From contig JAURXW010000237.1 in NCBI GenBank assembly GCA_030654205.1, forward strand, positions 1 through 5,797: a stretch of 5,797 nucleotides of DNA. Direction: 5' to 3'. Positions 4,132-5,797 of this stretch are shown piece by piece; position 1 is the stretch's first letter, and each line of letters starts with the position of its first letter. The notes under the pieces were generated by a model that made no database searches, was not told the DNA's origin, and saw only the letters and a program-made list of their open reading frames with translations. The DNA is from Bacteriovorax sp. (GTDB taxonomy: Bacteria; Bdellovibrionota; Bacteriovoracia; Bacteriovoracales; Bacteriovoracaceae). A program made the translations under genes and the position numbers.

Positions 4132-4431
4132 TTAATATGTTAAGCGGTTGTAAACTTTGTTTTTTTTTGCCCTCGCCCTCGCTAAATTTTCAATCTTAAC
4201 CTTTTCCGCACGTGAAGCCACATGACCTTCGAGAATGATAGCATTTTTAACAGGGGTTATTTTAATCAGGTGAGCAGATTTTGAAAGTTCTGAATCAGAT
4301 AATATGGCATTACGTAATTGATAAGTTATGTCTTCATTATGATTTGTCACAACTGGTTTTATTATTGCAAATGTCAAATTGCTAAAAAATAATAAAATAA
4401 ATATAAGAAATTTATTTTTTGAGACTTCCAT
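4132..4431 (-). CDS. single BON-domain periplasmic protein (OsmY-like)
   Basis: A 99-residue exported protein with one BON domain, the small fold of OsmY and related proteins that bind phospholipid at the envelope. The signal peptide has Lys5 and Lys7, a very hydrophobic core (FLIFILLFFSNL, 8-19) and a likely cut after Phe-Ala at 21-22. The BON domain spans about 34-98: an ITYQLRNAILSDSELS helix, then IKITPVKNAIILEGHVASRAEKVKIENLA with the central Gly69 that nearly all BON domains keep, then a short basic helix and a final strand NRLTY. OsmY has two such domains; this has one. GGGAGG lies 5 bases before the ATG, a near-ideal site. It is the first gene of a two-gene unit with the glycine-zipper gene, under the promoter candidate at 4513-4540. 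A stress or osmotic role is inferred from family and partner. Confidence 0.87.
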   Translation of the reverse strand: MEVSKNKFLIFILLFFSNLTFAIIKPVVTNHNEDITYQLRNAILSDSELSKSAHLIKITPVKNAIILEGHVASRAEKVKIENLARARAKKNKVYNRLTY

Positions 4432-4512
4432 ATAATCCTCCCTTGTAAAAAGAAATTTACACGAAATAGATTAGTTCGAAGAAATGAATTTTAATAATAG
4501 ATAATTTTTAAG

Positions 4513-4540
4513 AATATAAGAGGAATGAAGTATGAATCAA
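4513..4540 (-). promoter_or_regulatory. promoter candidate for the BON / glycine-zipper unit
   Basis: On the minus strand TTGATT (4540-4535) and TATATT (4518-4513) are 16 bases apart, matching the sigma-70 boxes at 4 and 5 of 6 positions. The start would be near 4506, giving a leader of about 75 nt before the BON gene. It lies just beyond the terminator of the 4596-4955 gene, as expected for an independent unit. Confidence 0.4.
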
Positions 4541-4580
4541 ACAAATAAAGCTCATTTTAAATATTTCCAAATGAGCTTTA
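4540..4580 (-). terminator. terminator of the 4596-4955 secreted protein gene
   Basis: A perfect 12-bp inverted repeat (TAAAGCTCATTT at 4546-4557, AAATGAGCTTTA at 4569-4580) has an 11-base loop. On the minus strand it is followed by TTTGTTTGATT, a U-rich tail, while the plus strand has none. It starts 15 bases after the gene's stop codon and separates it from the BON unit. Confidence 0.78.
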
Positions 4581-4595
4581 TCTGTAAATGGATAA

Positions 4596-4955
4596 TTATT
4601 GAACAGTACAAGTTAATTCAGTAACACTATGGTATTCACCAAGACAATCAATTGATTCATCATAATAATAAATAGCACTACCTTCACCGGCCTTAGATTG
4701 CTCGCTTCTTATTAATTTTAATTCGTAATGATATATATCACGAGTTCCAATGTCTCTGCTTAAAATTGTTAGATTTTTACTAATTTCGTCAGCGTCCAAA
4801 AGAACTCCATCAATTGTAGCGGTTGCACTATTGTCGTCAACCACGGCCACTATTTCAGTTTTTTTATCTGTTGATATACAGCTCCAAGTCTCGCTAGCAG
4901 CATAAGCTTGTGAAAAAGATGCAAAAATAGTTGCCAATAAAATAAGTTTTTTCAT
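4596..4955 (-). CDS. small secreted protein, function unknown
   Basis: A 119-residue exported protein. The signal peptide is textbook: MKK, a hydrophobic core LILLATIFASF and a cut after Ala-Tyr-Ala at 17-19. The mature part of about 100 residues has three cysteines (Cys26, Cys104, Cys116); two of them can form a disulfide tying the WSC start to the C-terminal DC…LTC segment. The alternating pattern (EIVAVVD, ATATIDG, YHYELKLI, SAIYYYD) suggests a small beta-rich fold such as a beta sandwich or barrel. It recalls small lysozyme-inhibitor-like proteins in size only; no diagnostic motif is seen, so I give no function. AGGAG lies 6 bases before the ATG. It is a single-gene unit with its own terminator, divergent from the DUF1993 gene. 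A TATAAT at 4975-4980 is present but lacks a good -35 box. Confidence 0.8.
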   Translation of the reverse strand: MKKLILLATIFASFSQAYAASETWSCISTDKKTEIVAVVDDNSATATIDGVLLDADEISKNLTILSRDIGTRDIYHYELKLIRSEQSKAGEGSAIYYYDESIDCLGEYHSVTELTCTVQ

Positions 4956-5110
4956 AGAAAGCTCCTTTTATGAAATTATATAAATATTAATAGGTGTGTT
5001 CTACGCTGAAATATTTAAAAAAGATGTAGGGGAGAAATTTTTACATATATTAAAAATGATCCATTGGAGCTCCTAAGTACCTGACAATATAAATGTACCA
5101 GGAAGCTACC

Positions 5111-5138
5111 TTGACAGCAGATAAAAAAAAGTTAGATT
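5111..5138 (+). promoter_or_regulatory. sigma-70 type promoter of the DUF1993 gene
   Basis: A perfect -35 TTGACA at 5111-5116 is followed after 16 bases by TAGATT (4 of 6) at 5133-5138. A start near 5145 gives a leader of about 25 nt that holds the AGGAG site. TACCTGACA at 5078-5086, 29-30 bp upstream, nearly repeats the TACCTTGACA at the -35 and may be an operator copy or old promoter. Confidence 0.5.
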
Positions 5139-5168
5139 TATATTTTAAAATTTAATTCAGGAGAGCTT

Positions 5169-5675
5169 ATGATTTATGACATTACCGTCGTTCAGTTTTC
5201 AAAAATGCTTAATAATTTAATTCATTTTTTAGACAAAGGGGCTCAATCCGCAGAAGCTCGCAAGTTTGATATGGATGTTTTATTAAATGCACGATTAGCT
5301 CCAGACCAATTTAGCCTAATTAGACAAGTTCAAATTGCTTGCGATACGGCCAAACTCGGTGCTGCTCGATTGGCAGGAAAAGAAGCACCAGTACATGAGG
5401 ACAAAGAAAAAACACTTCCAGAATTAAAGGCCCGCATCCAAGATGTCATTAACTACTTGGCCACTTTTAAGGCAGAAGATTTTCAAGGAGCACATGAGCG
5501 AAAAATTACTCAGCCTCGTTGGGAAGGTAAGTATTTAAGTGGTGCAGAATATGCAGTTCAACATGCCATTCCGAATATTTATTTTCATATAACGACGGCT
5601 TATGCAATATTGCGAAATAATGGCGTAGATGTAGGCAAGAAAGATTATTTAGGTGAAATGCCTTATAAAAAATAG
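5169..5675 (+). CDS. DUF1993 family protein (DinB/YfiT-like four-helix fold)
   Basis: A 168-residue cytoplasmic protein of the DUF1993 family, related in fold to the DinB/YfiT helical bundles. The function is not established; the wider superfamily includes metal-dependent thiol transferases, but DUF1993 members have not been tied to a reaction that I can name. Diagnostic stretches are LNNLIHFLDKGAQSAEARKFD near residue 14, LLNARLAPDQFSLIRQVQIACDTAKLGAARLAG at 38-70, and the C-terminal block IPNIYFHITTAYAILRNNGVDVGKKDYLG, which is the strongest family signature. Length is the usual 165-175, so it is complete. AGGAG lies 5 bases before the ATG. It is transcribed alone, from the TTGACA promoter to the terminator at 5682-5708, and diverges from the secreted-protein gene on its left. 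Confidence 0.95.
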   Translation: MIYDITVVQFSKMLNNLIHFLDKGAQSAEARKFDMDVLLNARLAPDQFSLIRQVQIACDTAKLGAARLAGKEAPVHEDKEKTLPELKARIQDVINYLATFKAEDFQGAHERKITQPRWEGKYLSGAEYAVQHAIPNIYFHITTAYAILRNNGVDVGKKDYLGEMPYKK

Positions 5676-5681
5676 ACTTTT

Positions 5682-5708
5682 AAAAAAGGCCCTTAGGGGC
5701 CTTTTTTT
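5682..5708 (+). terminator. intrinsic terminator of the DUF1993 gene
   Basis: AAAAAAGGCCC (5682-5692) and GGGCCTTTTTT (5697-5707) form a perfect 11-bp stem with a TTAG loop, running into seven T on the plus strand. The A-run on the other side means it can also work for a transcript from the right. Confidence 0.95.
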
Positions 5709-5775
5709 GTTTGACCGAAATGCATAGGTAAAGTTTTCAGCTATCAAAAATCTCAATTTAGTGAGAAAGTTTGTA

Positions 5776-5797
5776 ATGATTAAAATTCTACTTGGCT
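5776..5797 (+). CDS. possible start of a gene cut by the window end
   Basis: An ATG followed by an open frame reading MIKILLG runs off the edge. GAGAAAG about 8 bases upstream is a weak ribosome site, and a short dyad TCTCA/TGAGA (5751-5755, 5762-5766) covers it. A TTGACC box at 5711-5716 could be a -35. The seven residues do not identify a product. Confidence 0.35.

Noticed and set aside
5037..5057. ATTTTTA/TAAAAAT hairpin in the divergent intergenic region
   Set aside because: It is a seven-pair AT-only stem of the kind common in AT-rich DNA, with no gene ending beside it.

Overview
The window is AT-rich Gram-negative DNA with mostly clear AGGAG/GGAGG ribosome binding sites, Sec signal peptides, a TolC-type outer-membrane protein and well-formed intrinsic terminators. 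The mix of DUF2062, DUF1993, BON and glycine-zipper stress proteins with low GC fits a delta-proteobacteria-like or Bdellovibrionota (Bacteriovorax-like) chromosome. That placement is an inference from gene style; there is no rRNA or marker gene to settle it. I see no transposase, integrase, phage gene, CRISPR array or classical defence cassette, so this looks like ordinary chromosome.

Left part (1-1547): the 3' end of a TolC-family outer-membrane channel gene runs into a small secreted-protein gene. A strong terminator at 762-798 ends this unit. Facing it on the minus strand is a two-gene unit: a DUF2062 inner-membrane protein followed by a stand-alone S4-type RNA-binding protein.

Middle-left (1548-2273): this stretch is not empty. 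It holds a 53-codon minus-strand gene (1953-2114) with a perfect GGAGG site and its own terminator-like hairpin. Beyond that lie a set of phased repeats, a sigma-54-like -24/-12 element (1794-1810) and a strong minus-strand terminator (1584-1619) just 37 nt ahead of the DUF2062 gene. Together these suggest either a roughly 200-nt small RNA or a terminator-controlled leader for the DUF2062-S4 unit.

Centre (2274-3486): a MazG/dCTPase-type nucleotide pyrophosphohydrolase and a permuted methyltransferase-like protein form a short plus-strand operon. Immediately after it, an extended -10 promoter precedes a region with a perfect 14-bp inverted repeat. A CACCTCC stretch sits in its predicted inner loop, which makes this a candidate small RNA that could pair with Shine-Dalgarno sequences.

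Right part (3484-5797): the minus strand carries a BON-domain periplasmic protein followed by a glycine-zipper general-stress-type protein. This pair has its own promoter candidate, just beyond the terminator of a separate secreted-protein gene (4596-4955). Divergent from that gene is a DUF1993 gene with a TTGACA promoter and a textbook terminator. The last 22 bases may start another gene.

The recognisable functions are envelope and stress maintenance (TolC-like channel, BON, glycine zipper, DUF2062, secreted small proteins) and nucleotide or nucleic-acid handling (MazG-like hydrolase, methyltransferase-like protein, S4 protein). The least explained parts are the two candidate RNA elements and the methyltransferase-like protein with a non-standard catalytic motif.
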